A stretch of DNA of 64,000 nucleotides from Datura wrightii. Its lineage: Eukaryota; Streptophyta; Magnoliopsida; Solanales; Solanaceae. Made by a program: the position numbers and the translations under genes. The notes below the pieces were generated by a model. It was not told where the DNA came from, ran no database searches, and saw only the letters and a list, made by a program, of their open reading frames with translations. Positions 1-10,100 of this stretch are shown piece by piece. Each line of letters begins with the position of its first letter. The stretch's first letter is position 1. Where the stretch lies: positions 14,551,501 to 14,615,500 of the forward strand of contig JASDFA010000006.1 in NCBI GenBank assembly GCA_035772735.1, read 5' to 3'.

Positions 1-1680
1 GCCCGTCACCAGGTCCCGCGGGCTGCGCACAGCCAAAATTTGGGGCCGAACGGGGGCGGTCGATCAAATCTCCAGAAATCCGTGTGCTAACATTCGCTGA
101 AAACCGAGAAAATCGTAAATTGTCATTTATTCGAAAAATAGTGATGCCAATCAAACGAAATGATAGAGCGCCCGTCACCAGGCCCCGCGGGCTGCGCACA
201 GCCAAAATTTGGGGCCGAACGGAGGCGGTCGATCAAATATCCAAAAATCACTGGGCTAACACGCACCGAAAATCGAGAAAATCGTAAATTCTCATTTATG
301 CGAAAAATAGTGATGCCGATCAAACGAAATGATAGCGCGCCTGTCACCAGGCCCCGCGGGCTGCGCACATCAAAAATTTGGGGCCGAACGGAGCCGGTCG
401 ATCAAATCTCTAGAAATCCGTGGGCTAACATACACCGAAAATCGCGAAAATCGTAAATTCTCATTTATGCGAAAAATAGTGATGCCGATCAAACGAAATG
501 ATAGGGCGCCCGTCACCAGGCCCCGCAGGCTGCGCACAGCCAAAATTTGGGGCCGAACGGAGGCGGTCGATTGAATCTCGAAAAATCCGTGGGCTAACAT
601 ACACCGAAAATTGAGAAAATCGTAAATTCTCATTTATGCAAAAAATAGTGATGCCGATCAAACGAAATGATAGGGCGCCCGTCACCAGGCCCCGCAGGCT
701 GCGCACAGCCAAAATTTCGGGCCAAACGGAGACGGTCGATCACATCTCCAAAAATCCGTGGGCTAACATACACCGAAAATCGAGAAAATCGTAAATTGTC
801 ATTTGTTCGAAAAATAGTAATGCCGATCAAACGAAATGACAGGGCGCCCGTCACCAGGCCCCGCAGGCTGCGCACAGCCAAAATTTGGGGCCAAACGGAG
901 ACGGTCGATCAAATCTCCAGAAATCCGTGTGCTAACATACACCGAAAATCGAGAAAATCGTAAATTCTCATTTATGCGAAAAATAGTGATGTCGATCAAA
1001 CAAAATGATAGCGCGCCTGTCACTAGGCCCCGCGGGCTGCGCACATCAAAAATTTGGGGCCGAACGGAGCCGGTCGATCAAATCTCTAGAAATCCGTGGG
1101 CTAACATACACCGAAAATCGCGAAAATCGTAAATTCTCATTTATGCGAAAAATAGTGATGCCGATCAAACGAAATGATAGGGCGCCCGTCACCAGGCCCC
1201 GCAGGCTGCGCACAGCCAAAATTTGGGGCCGAACGGAGGCGGTCGATTGAATCTCGAAAAATCCGTGGGCTAACATACACCGAAAATTGAGAAAATCGTA
1301 AATTCTCATTTATGCAAAAAATAGTGATGCCGATCGAACGAAATGATAGGGCGCCCGTCACCAGGCCCCGCAGGCTGCGCACAGCCAAAATTTCGGGCCA
1401 AACGGAGCCGGTCGATCAAATCTTCAGAAATCCGTGGGCTAACATACACCGAAAATCGAGAAAATCATAAATTCTCATTTATGAGAAAAATAGTGATGCC
1501 GATCAAACAAAATGATAGGGCGCCCGTCACCAGGCTCCGCGGGCTGCGCACAGCCAAAATTTGGGGCCGAACGGAGGTGGTCGATCAAATCTCCAGAAAT
1601 CCGTGGGCTAACATACACCGAAAATCGAGAAAATGATAAATTCTCATTTATGCAAAAAATAGTGATGCCGATCAAACGAA
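1..1680. repeat. 169-bp satellite block B0 (left part outside window)
   Basis: About 9.9 head-to-tail 169-bp monomers. A monomer can be recognised by GATGCCGATCAAACGAAATG, a GC-rich core GGCGCCCGTCACCAGGCCCC, AAAATTTGGGGCC, and an A-rich part with TCGTAAATTCTCATTT. Monomers differ by type marks such as CTCTAGAAATCC, TTGAATCTCGAAAAATCC and CACATCTCCAAAAATCC, and these types recur four monomers (676 bp) apart, for example 329 and 1005. Compared with B1 the block lacks about two monomers near its right end. The first 1.5 kb closely matches 10520 onward. No gene is seen. Confidence 0.95.
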
Positions 1681-1764
1681 ATCCTAGTACTACTCTCGCC
1701 CAAGCACGCTTAACTTCGGAGTTCTGATGGGATCCGGTGCGTTAGTGCTGGTATGATCGCATCC
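1681..1764 (-). pseudogene. 5S rRNA 5' fragment (nt 1-84), start of A1
   Basis: Nt 1-84 match the consensus exactly, then the sequence changes to satellite at ATCCTA (1681-1686). The upstream promoter, A box and IE are present, but only the first five bases of the C box remain. Read in the gene direction, the first T6 run lies at 1659-1654 in the satellite. Confidence 0.95.
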
Positions 1765-1977
1765 GTCATTCCTAGCGCTCTGAATTCTTTTATGCTTCTT
1801 TCCTTCCGCGCTCCGTCCTCAACCTGCCCCCGCTCTATCCCGCCTGTTGCAAACGCCGTCTGGTGCCGCCTGTCGCGCCTCCATCGCCTAACCTAACGAC
1901 ACCCCGCCCCGAATATCTTTTTTGCAAAAAAATATTGTAAAAAAGCAACATAATTAAGCGGAGTTCCGGCAAAAGAA

Positions 1978-2096
1978 GGGATGCAACACGAGGACTTCCC
2001 AGGGGGTCACCCATCCTAGTATTACTCTCGCCCAAGCACGCTTAACTTCAGAGTTCTGATGGGATCCGATGCGTTAGAGCTGGTATGATCGCATCT
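1978..2096 (-). rRNA. 5S rRNA gene, A1 copy 1
   Basis: 119 nt. Changes are nt 1 G->A, 19 A->T, 28 C->T, 47 C->T and 75 G->A. The start base and several loop positions are altered, so this copy may be a pseudogene. Confidence 0.93.
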
Positions 2097-2309
2097 GTCA
2101 CTCCTAGCGCTCTGAATTCTTTTAAGCTTCTTTCCTTCCGCGCTCCGTCCTCAACCTGCCCCCGCTCTATCCCGCCTGTCGCACACGCCGTGTGGTGCCG
2201 CCTATCGCGCCTCCATCGCCTAACCTAACGACACCCCGCCCCGAATATCTTTTTTGCAAAAAAATATTGTAAAAAAGCGACATAATTAAGCGGAGTTCCG
2301 GCAAAAGAA

Positions 2310-2428
2310 GGGATGCAACACGAGGACTTCCCAGGGGGTCACCCATCCTAGTACTACTCTCGCCCAAACACGCTTAACTTCGGAGTTCTGATGGGATCCG
2401 GTGCGTTAGTGCTGGTATGATCGCATCC
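2310..2428 (-). rRNA. 5S rRNA gene, A1 copy 2
   Basis: 119 nt with one change, C->T at nt 61 in the A box. Confidence 0.95.
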
Positions 2429-2641
2429 GTCACTCCTAGCGCTCTGAATTCTTTTAAGCTTCTTTCCTTCCGCGCTCCGTCCTCAACCTGCCCCCGCTCT
2501 ATCCCGCCTGTCGCACACGCCGTGTGGTGCCGCCTATCGCGCCTCCATCGCCTAACCTAACGACACCCCGCCCCGAATATCTTTTTTGCAAAAAAATATT
2601 GTAAAAAAGCGACATAATTAAGCGGAGTTCCGGCAAAAGAA

Positions 2642-2760
2642 GGGATGCGACACGAGGACTTCCCAGGGGGTCACCCATCCTAGTACTACTCTCGCCCAAG
2701 CACGCTTAACTTCGGAGTTCTGATGGGATCCGGTGCGTTAGTGATGGTATGATCGCATCC
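2642..2760 (-). rRNA. 5S rRNA gene, A1 copy 3
   Basis: 119 nt. Changes are nt 17 G->T and 112 T->C. The internal promoter boxes are intact. Confidence 0.95.
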
Positions 2761-2973
2761 GTCACTCCTAGCGCTCTGAACTCTTTTAAGCTTATTTCCT
2801 TCCGCGCTCCGTCCTCAACCACCCCCCGCTCTATCCCGCCTGTCGCACACGCCGTCTGGTGCCGCCTGTCGCGCCTCCATCGCCTAACCTAACGACACCC
2901 CGCCCCGAATATCTTTTTTGCAAAAAAATATTGTAAAAAAGCGACATAATTAAGCGGAGTTCCGGCAAAAGAA

Positions 2974-3092
2974 GGGATGCAACACGAGGACTTCCCAGGG
3001 GGTCACCCATCCTAGTACTACTCTCGCCCAAGCACACTTAACTTCGAAGTTCTGATGGGATCCGGTGCGTTAGTGCTGGTATGATCGCATCC
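2974..3092 (-). rRNA. 5S rRNA gene, A1 copy 4
   Basis: 119 nt. Changes are nt 46 C->T and 57 C->T (A box, at a CpG). Confidence 0.95.
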
Positions 3093-3304
3093 GTCACTTC
3101 TAGCGCTCTGAATCTTTTAAGCTTATTTCCTTCCGCGCTCCGTCCTCAACCTGCCCCCGATCTATCCCGCCTGTCGCACACGCCGTCTGGTGCCGCCTGT
3201 AGCGCCTCCATCGCCTAACCTAACGACACCCCGCCCCGAATATCTTTTTTGCAAAAAAATATTGTAAAAAAGCGACATAATTAAGCGGAGTTCCGGCAAA
3301 AGAA

Positions 3305-3423
3305 GGGATGCAACACGAGGACTACCCAGGGGGTCACCCATCCTAGTACTACTCTCGCCCAAGCACACTTAACTTCAAAGTTCTGATGGGATCCGGTGCG
3401 ATAGTGCTGGTATGATCGCATCC
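3305..3423 (-). rRNA. 5S rRNA gene, A1 copy 5
   Basis: 119 nt. Changes are nt 23 A->T, 46 and 47 C->T, 57 C->T (A box) and 100 A->T. It shares nt 46, 47, 57 and 100 with the copy at 16321, which points to common descent. Confidence 0.94.
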
Positions 3424-3636
3424 GTCACTCCTAGCGCTCTGAATTCTTTTAAGCTTATTTCCTTCCGCGCTCCGTCCTCAACCTGCCCCCGCTCTATCCC
3501 GCCTGTCGCACACGCCGTCTGGTGCCGCCTGTCGCGCCTCCATCGCCTAACCTAACGACACCCCGCCCCGAATATCTTTTTTGCAAAAAAATATTGTAAA
3601 AAAGCAACATAATTAAGCGGAGTTCCGGCAAAAGAA

Positions 3637-3754
3637 GGGATGCAACACGAGGACTTCCCAGGGGGTCACCATCCTAGTACTACTCTCGCCCAAGCACGCT
3701 TAACTTCGGAGTTCTGATGGGATCCGGTGCGTTAGTGCTGGTATGATGGCATCC
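3637..3754 (-). rRNA. 5S rRNA gene, A1 copy 6 (118 nt, C-box deletion)
   Basis: One G is missing from the GGG at nt 85-87 in the C box, and nt 7 is G->C. The two changes travel together in copies at 4632, 4963, 9066, 9397 and 16653, a probable pseudogene lineage. Confidence 0.93.
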
Positions 3755-3967
3755 GTCACTCCTAGCGCTCTGAATTCTTTTAAGCTTATTTCCTTCCGCG
3801 CTCCGTCCTCAACCTGCACCCGCTCTATCCCGCCTGTCGCACACGCCGTCTGGTGCCGCCCGTCGCGCCTCCATCGCCTAACCTAACGACACCCCGCCCC
3901 GAATATCTTTTTTGCAAAAAAATATTGTAAAAAAGCAACATAATTAAGCAGAGTTCCGGCAAAAGAA

Positions 3968-4086
3968 GGGATGCAACACGAGGACTTCCCCGGAGGTCAC
4001 CCATCCTAGTACTAATCTCGCCCAAGCACGCTTAACTTCGGAGTTCTGATGGGATCCGGTGCGTTAGTGCTGGTATGATCGCATCC
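3968..4086 (-). rRNA. 5S rRNA gene, A1 copy 7
   Basis: 119 nt. Changes are nt 72 G->T (IE), 93 C->T and 96 T->G (C box). The nt 72 plus nt 96 pair marks a subfamily also seen at 5294, 9728, 15326, 16984 and 22245. Confidence 0.94.
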
Positions 4087-4299
4087 GTCACTCCTAGCGC
4101 TCTCAATTCTTTTAAGCTTCTTTCCTTCCGCGCTCCGTCCTCAACCTGCCCCCGCTCTATCCCGCCTGTCGCACACGCCGTCTGATGCCGCCTGTCGCGC
4201 CTCCATCGCCTAACCTAACGACACCCCGCCCCGAATATCTTTTTTGCAAAAAAATATTATAAAAAAGCGACATAATTAAGCGGAGTTCCGGCAAAAGAA

Positions 4300-4418
4300 G
4301 GGATGCAACACGAGGACTTCCCAGGGGGTCACCCATCCTAGTACTACTCTCGCCCAAGCACGCTTAACTTCGGAATTCTGATGGGATCCGGTGCGTTAGT
4401 GCTGGTATGATCGCATCC
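4300..4418 (-). rRNA. 5S rRNA gene, A1 copy 8
   Basis: 119 nt with one change, C->T at nt 44. The same change is in the copy at 8734, its partner in the 4434-bp duplication. Confidence 0.95.
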
Positions 4419-4631
4419 GTCACTCCTAGCGCTCTGAACTCTTTTAAGCTTATTTCCTTCCGCGCTCCGTCCTCAACCTGCCCCCGCTCTATCCCGCCTG
4501 TCGCACACGCCGTCTGGTGCCGCCTGTCGCGCCTCCATCGCCTAACCTAACGACACCCCGCCCCGAATATCTTTTTTGCAAAAAAATATTGTAAAAAAGC
4601 AACATAATTAAGCGGAGTTCCGGCAAAAGAA

Positions 4632-4749
4632 GGGATGCAACACGAGGACTTCCCAGGGGGTCACCATCCTAGTACTACTCTCGCCCAAGCACGCTTAACT
4701 TCAGAGTTCTGATGGGATCCGGTGCGTTAGTGCTGGTATGATGGCATCC
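4632..4749 (-). rRNA. 5S rRNA gene, A1 copy 9 (118 nt, C-box deletion)
   Basis: C-box single-base deletion, nt 7 G->C and nt 47 C->T. The copy at 9066 has the same three differences. Confidence 0.93.
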
Positions 4750-4962
4750 GTCACTCCTAGCGCTCTGAATTCTTTTAAGCTTATTTCCTTCCGCGCTCCG
4801 TCCTTAACCTGCCCCCGCTCTATCCCGCCTGTCGCACACGCCGTCTGGTGCCGCCTGTCGCGCCTCCATCGCCTAACCTAACGACACCCCGCCCCGAATA
4901 TCTTTTTTGCAAAAAAATATTGTAAAAAAGCAACATAATTAATTGGAATTCCGGCAAAAGAA

Positions 4963-5080
4963 GGGATGCAACACGAGGACTTCCCAGGGGGTCACCATCC
5001 TAGTACTACTCTCGCCCAAGCACGCTTAACTTCGGAGTTCTGATGGGATCCGTTGCGTTAGTGCTGGTATGATGGCATCC
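4963..5080 (-). rRNA. 5S rRNA gene, A1 copy 10 (118 nt, C-box deletion)
   Basis: C-box single-base deletion, nt 7 G->C and nt 28 C->A. The spacer just beyond the gene 3' end has an unusual AATTAATTGGAATTCC variant, found elsewhere only beside 9397. Confidence 0.93.
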
Positions 5081-5293
5081 GTCACTCCTAGCGCTCTGAA
5101 TTCTTTTAAGCTTATTTCCTTCCGCGCTCCGTCCTCAACCTGCACCCGCTCTATCCCGCCTGTCGCACACGCCGTCTGGTGCCGCCCGTCGCGCCTCCAT
5201 CGCCTAACCTAACGACACCCCGCCCCGAATATCTTTTTTGCAAAAAAATATTGTAAAAAAGCAACATAATTAAGCGGAGTTCCGACAAAAGAA

Positions 5294-5412
5294 GGGATGC
5301 AACACGAGGACTTCCCCGGGGGTCACCCATCCTAGTACTAATCTCGCCCAAGCACGCTTAACTTCGGAGTTCTGATGGGATCCGGTGCGTTAGTGCTGGT
5401 ATGATCGCATCC
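5294..5412 (-). rRNA. 5S rRNA gene, A1 copy 11
   Basis: 119 nt. Changes are nt 72 G->T (IE) and 96 T->G (C box). This subfamily tends to be the last full copy before a satellite block. Confidence 0.94.
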
Positions 5413-5625
5413 GTCACTCCTAGCGCTCTGAATTCTTTTAAGCTTCTTTCCTTCCGCGCTCCGTCCTCAACCTGCCCCCGCTCTATCCCGCCTGTCGCAC
5501 ACGCTGTCTGTTGCCGCCTGTCGCGCCTCCATCGCCTAACCTAACGACACCCCGCCCCGAATATCTTTTTTGCAAAAAAATATTGTAAAAAAGCGACATA
5601 ATTAAGCGGAGTTCCGGCAAAAGAA

Positions 5626-5666
5626 TGGATGCAACACGAGGACTTCCCAGGGGGTCACCCATCCTA
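5626..5666 (-). pseudogene. 5S rRNA 3' fragment (nt 79-119), end of A1
   Basis: The full C box and 3' end remain, but the A box, IE and upstream promoter are absent, and satellite starts directly after ATCCTA (5661-5666). The final base is C->A (nt 119), a mark shared by all eleven 3' fragments. Confidence 0.95.
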
Positions 5667-8104
5667 ACATACACCAAAAATAGAGAAAATCGTAAATTGT
5701 CATTTGTTCGAAAAATAGTAATGCCGATCAAACGAAATGACAGGGCGCCCGTCACCAGGCCCCGCAGGCTGCGCACAGCCAAAATTTGGGGCCAAACGGA
5801 GACGGTCGATCAAATCTCCAGAAATCCGTGTGCTAACATAATACCGAAAATCGAGAAAATCGTAAAGTATCATTTATGCGAAAAATAGTGATGCCGATCA
5901 AACGAAATGATAGCGCGCCTGTCACCAGGCCCCGCGGGCTGCGCACAGCCAAAATTTGGGGCCAAATGGAGACGGTCGATCAAATCTCCAGAAATCCGTG
6001 GGCTAACATATACCGAAAATTGCAAAAATCGTAAATTCTCATTTATGCAAAAAATAGTGATGCCGATCAAACGAAATGATAGGGCGCCCGTCACCAGGTC
6101 CCGCGGGCTGCGCACAGCCAAAATTTGGGGCCGAACGGGGGCGGTCGATCAAATCTCCAGAAATCCGTGTGCTAACATTCGCTGAAAACCGAGAAAATCG
6201 TAAATTGTCATTTATTCGAAAAATAGTGATGCCAATCAAACGAAATGATAGAGCGCCCGTCACCAGGCCCCGCGGGCTGCGCACAGCCAAAATTTGGGGC
6301 CGAACGGAGGCGGTCGATCAAATATCCAAAAATCACTGGGCTAACACGCACCGAAAATCGAGAAAATCGTAAATTCTCATTTATGCGAAAAATAGTGATG
6401 CCGATCAAACGAAATGATAGCGCGCCTGTCACCAGGCCCCGCGGGCTGCGCACATCAAAAATTTGGGGCCGAACGGAGCCGGTCGATCAAATCTCTAGAA
6501 ATCCGTGGGCTAACATACACCGAAAATCGCGAAAATCGTAAATTCTCATTTATTCGAAAAATAGTGATGCCGATCAAACGAAATGATAGGGCGCCCGTCA
6601 CCAGGCCCCACAGGCTGCGCACAGCCAAAATTTGGGGCCGAACGGAGGCGGTCGATTGAATCTCGAAAAATCCGTGGGCTAACATACACCGAAAATTGAG
6701 AAAATCGTAAATTCTCATTTATGCAAAAAATAGTGATGCCGATCAAACGAAATGATAGGGCGCCCGTCACCAGGCCCCGCAGGCTGCGCACAGCCAAAAT
6801 TTCGGGCCAAACGGAGACGGTCGATCACATCTGCAAAAATCTGTGGGCTAACATACACCGAAAATCGAGAAAATCGTAAATTGTCATTTTTTCGAAAAAT
6901 AGTAATGCCGATCAAACGAAATGACAGGGCGCCCGTCACCAGGCCCCGCAGGCTGCGCACAACCAAAATTTGGGGCCAAACGGAGACGGTCGATCAAATC
7001 TCCAGAAATCCGTGTGCTAACATACACCGAAAATCGAGAAAATCGTAAATTCTCATTTATGCGAAAAATAGTGATGCCGATCAAACAAAATGATAGCGCG
7101 CCTGTCACTAGGCCCCGCGGGCTGCGCACATCAAAAATTTGGGGCCGAACGGAGCCGGTCGATCAAATCTCTAGAAATTCGTGGGCTAACATACACCGAA
7201 AATCGCGAAAATCGTAAATTCTCATTTATGCGAAAAATAGTGATGCCGATCAAACGAAATGATAGGGCGCCCGTCACCAGGCCCCGCAGGCTGCGCACAG
7301 CCAAAATTTGGGGCCGAACGGAGGCGGTCGATTGAATCTCGAAAAATCCGTGGGCTAACATACACCGAAAATTAAGAAAATCGTAAATTCTCATTTATGC
7401 AAAAAATAGTGATGCCGATCGAACGAAATGATAGGGCGCCCGTCACCAGAGCCCCGCAGGCTGCGCACAGCCAAAATTTCGGGCCAAACGGAGACGGTCG
7501 ATCACATCTCCAAAAATCTGTGGGCTAACATACACCGAAAATCGAGAAAATCGTAAATTGTCATTTGTTCGAAAAATAGTAATGCCGATCAAATGAAATG
7601 ACAGGGCGCCCGTCACCAAGCCCCGCAGGCTGCGCATAGCCAAAATTTGGGGCCAAACGGAGACGGTCGATCAAATCTCCAGAAATCCGTGTGCTAACAT
7701 ACACCGAAAATTGAGAAAATCGTAAATTCTCATTTATGCAAAAAATAGTGATGCTGATCGAACGAAATGATAGGGCGCCCGTCACCAGGCCCCGCAGGCT
7801 GCGCACACCCAAAATTTGGGGCCAAACGGAGCCGGTCGATCAAATCTTCAGAAATCCGTGGGCTAACATACACCGAAAATCGAGAAAATCATAAATTCTC
7901 ATTTATGAGAAAAATAGTGATGCCGATCAAACAAAATGATAGGGCGCCCGTCACCAGGCTCCGCGGGCTGCGCACAGCCAAAATTTGGGGCCGAACGGAG
8001 GTGGTCGATCAAATCTCCAGAAATCCGTGGGCTAACATACACCGAAAATCGAGAAAATCGTAAATTTTCATTTATGCAAAAAATAGTGATGCCGATCAAA
8101 CGAA
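5667..8104. repeat. 169-bp satellite block B1
   Basis: 2438 bp, about 14.4 monomers; the extra 0.4 comes from the fixed start (CTAACATACACC phase) and fixed end (CAAACGAAAT phase). It has no U island: at 6357, where U lies in other blocks, satellite runs on unbroken. The left part matches B0 at offset 6085 and B2 at offset 4434. Confidence 0.96.
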
Positions 8105-8188
8105 ATCCTAGTACTACTCTCGCCCAAGCACGCTTAACTTCGGAGTTCTGATGGGATCCGGTGCGTTAGTGCTGGTATGATCGCATCC
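8105..8188 (-). pseudogene. 5S rRNA 5' fragment (nt 1-84), start of A2
   Basis: Exact consensus for nt 1-84, then satellite B1. The upstream spacer is normal. Confidence 0.95.
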
Positions 8189-8401
8189 GTCATTCCTAGC
8201 GCTCTGAATTCTTTTAAGCTTCTTTCCTCCCGCGCTCCGTCCTCAACCTGCCCCCGCTCTATCCCGCCTGTCGCACACGTCGTCTGGTGCCGCCTGTCGC
8301 GCCTCCATCGCCTAACCTAACGACACCCCGCCCCGAAAATCTTTTTTGCAAAAAAATATTGTAAAAAAGCAACATAATTAAGCGGAGTTCCGGCAAAAGA
8401 A

Positions 8402-8520
8402 GGGATGAAACACGAGGACTTCCCAGGGGGTCACCCATCCTAGTATTACTCTCGCCCAAGCACGCTTAACTTCGGAGTTCTGATGCGATCCGGTGCGTTA
8501 GTGCTGGTATGATCGCATCC
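8402..8520 (-). rRNA. 5S rRNA gene, A2 copy 1
   Basis: 119 nt. Changes are nt 35 C->G, 75 G->A and 113 G->T. Nt 75 G->A is shared with 1978, the equivalent first copy of A1. Confidence 0.94.
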
Positions 8521-8733
8521 GTCACTCCTAGCGCTCTGAATTCTTTTAAGCTTCTTTGCTTCCGCGCTCCGTCCTCAACCTGCCCCCGCTCTATCCCGCC
8601 TGTCGCACACGCCGTGTGGTGCCGCCTGTCGCGCCTCCATCGCCTAACCTAACGACACCCCGCCCCGAATATCTTTTTTGCAAAAAAATATTGTAAAAAA
8701 GCGACATAATTAAACGGAGTTCCGGCAAAAGAA

Positions 8734-8852
8734 GGGATGCAACACGAGGACTACCCAGGGGGTCACCCATCCTAGTACTACTCTCGCCCAAGCACGCTTA
8801 ACTTCGGAATTCTGATGGGATCCGGTGCGTTAGTGCTGGTATGATCGCATCC
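8734..8852 (-). rRNA. 5S rRNA gene, A2 copy 2
   Basis: 119 nt. Changes are nt 44 C->T (shared with 4300) and 100 A->T. Confidence 0.95.
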
Positions 8853-9065
8853 GTCACTCCTAGCGCTCTGAACTCTTTTAAGCTTATTTCCTTCCGCGCT
8901 CCGTCCTCAACCTGCCCCCGCTCTATCCCGCCTGTCGCACACGCCGTCTGGTGCCGCCTGTCGCGCCTCCATCGCCTAACCTAACGACACCCCGCCCCGA
9001 ATATCTTTTTTGCAAAAAAATATTGTAAAAAAGCAACATAATTAAGCGGAGTTCCGGCAAAAGAA

Positions 9066-9183
9066 GGGATGCAACACGAGGACTTCCCAGGGGGTCACCA
9101 TCCTAGTACTACTCTCGCCCAAGCACGCTTAACTTCAGAGTTCTGATGGGATCCGGTGCGTTAGTGCTGGTATGATGGCATCC
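9066..9183 (-). rRNA. 5S rRNA gene, A2 copy 3 (118 nt, C-box deletion)
   Basis: Same differences as 4632: C-box single-base deletion, nt 7 G->C and nt 47 C->T. Confidence 0.93.
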
Positions 9184-9396
9184 GTCACTCCTAGCGCTCT
9201 GAATTCTTTTAAGCTTATTTCCTTCCGCGCTCCGTCCTTAACCTGCCCCCGCTCTATCCCGCCTGTCGCACACGCCGTCTGGTGCCGCCTGTCGCGCCTC
9301 CATCGCCTAACCTAACGACACCCCGCCCCGAATATCTTTTTTGCAAAAAAATATTGTAAAAAAGCAACATAATTAATTGGAATTCCGGCAAAAGAA

Positions 9397-9514
9397 GGGA
9401 TGCAACACGAGGACTTCCCAGGGGGTCACCATCCTAGTACTACTCTCGCCCAAGCACGCTTAACTTCGGAGTTCTGATGGGATCCGTTGCGTTAGTGCTG
9501 GTATGATGGCATCC
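9397..9514 (-). rRNA. 5S rRNA gene, A2 copy 4 (118 nt, C-box deletion)
   Basis: Same differences as 4963: C-box deletion, nt 7 G->C and nt 28 C->A. Confidence 0.93.
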
Positions 9515-9727
9515 GTCACTCCTAGCGCTCTGAATTCTTTTAAGCTTATTTCCTTCCGCGCTCCGTCCTCAACCTGCACCCGCTCTATCCCGCCTGTCGC
9601 ACACGCCGTCTGGTGCCGCCCGTCGCGCCTCCATCGCCTAACCTAACGACACCCCGCCCCGAATATCTTTTTTGCAAAAAAATATTGTAAAAAAGCAACA
9701 TAATTAAGCGGAGTTCCGACAAAAGAA

Positions 9728-9846
9728 GGGATGCAACACGAGGACTTCCCCGGGGGTCACCCATCTTAGTACTAATCTCGCCCAAGCACGCTTAACTTCG
9801 GAGTTCTGATGGGATCCGGTGCGTTAGTGCTGGTATGATCGCATCC
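9728..9846 (-). rRNA. 5S rRNA gene, A2 copy 5
   Basis: 119 nt. Changes are nt 72 G->T (IE), 96 T->G and 81 G->A (C box). It differs from its partner at 5294 only at nt 81, a change made after the duplication. Confidence 0.94.
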
Positions 9847-10059
9847 GTCACTCCTAGCGCTCTGAATTCTTTTAAGCTTCTTTCCTTCCGCGCTCCATCC
9901 TCAACCTGCCCCCGCTCTATCCCGCCTGTCGCACACGCTGTCTGTTGCCGCCTGTCGCGCCTCCATCGCCTAACCTAACGACATCCCGCCCCGAATATCT
10001 TTTTTGCAAAAAAATATTGTAAAAAAGCGACATAATTAAGCGGAGTTCCGGCAAAAGAA

Positions 10060-10100
10060 TGGATGCAACACGAGGACTTCCCAGGGGGTCACCCATCCTA
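10060..10100 (-). pseudogene. 5S rRNA 3' fragment (nt 79-119), end of A2
   Basis: Breaks at ATCCTA (10095-10100) and carries the nt 119 C->A mark. Confidence 0.95.

Larger units (their letters stand above)
1681..5666 (-). repeat. 5S rDNA tandem array A1
   Basis: The array holds eleven full-length 5S genes between a 5' half-gene at the right edge of satellite B0 and a 3' half-gene at the left edge of B1. Unit steps are 331-332 bp. The spacer carries a pyrimidine-rich part near the gene start and a part with A/T runs beyond the gene end. Copies at 3637, 4632 and 4963 form a 118-nt subclass lacking one base of the C box. The last third of the array matches the end of A2 at an offset of 4434 bp. 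Confidence 0.97.
8105..10100 (-). repeat. 5S rDNA tandem array A2
   Basis: Five full-length 5S genes between two half-gene fragments. The portion from about 8810 to the right end matches 4380-5666 at a constant offset of 4434 bp, including the rare spacer variant near 9375. Confidence 0.97.

Noticed and set aside
160..456. Open frames of 80-140 codons on both strands throughout the satellite, with similar peptides repeated many times
   Set aside because: They arise because the 169-bp monomer is open in several frames. Since 169 is not a multiple of three, frames shift and close within two monomers. The same DNA is open on both strands, and no domain or start context supports coding.
1..1680. 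Regular direct repeats resembling a CRISPR array
   Set aside because: The repeats are 169 bp, contiguous and without unique spacers, and the context is plant 5S rDNA.
1835..2035. A recurring 66-codon minus-strand open frame across each 5S unit
   Set aside because: It overlaps the 5S gene and its 3' spacer and recurs only because the unit is repeated.
5667..8104. Satellite block as a DNA transposon with 6-bp target duplication
   Set aside because: There are no terminal inverted repeats and no transposase, and the block ends are simply two phases of the satellite. Insertion by repair or from a circular satellite DNA fits at least as well.
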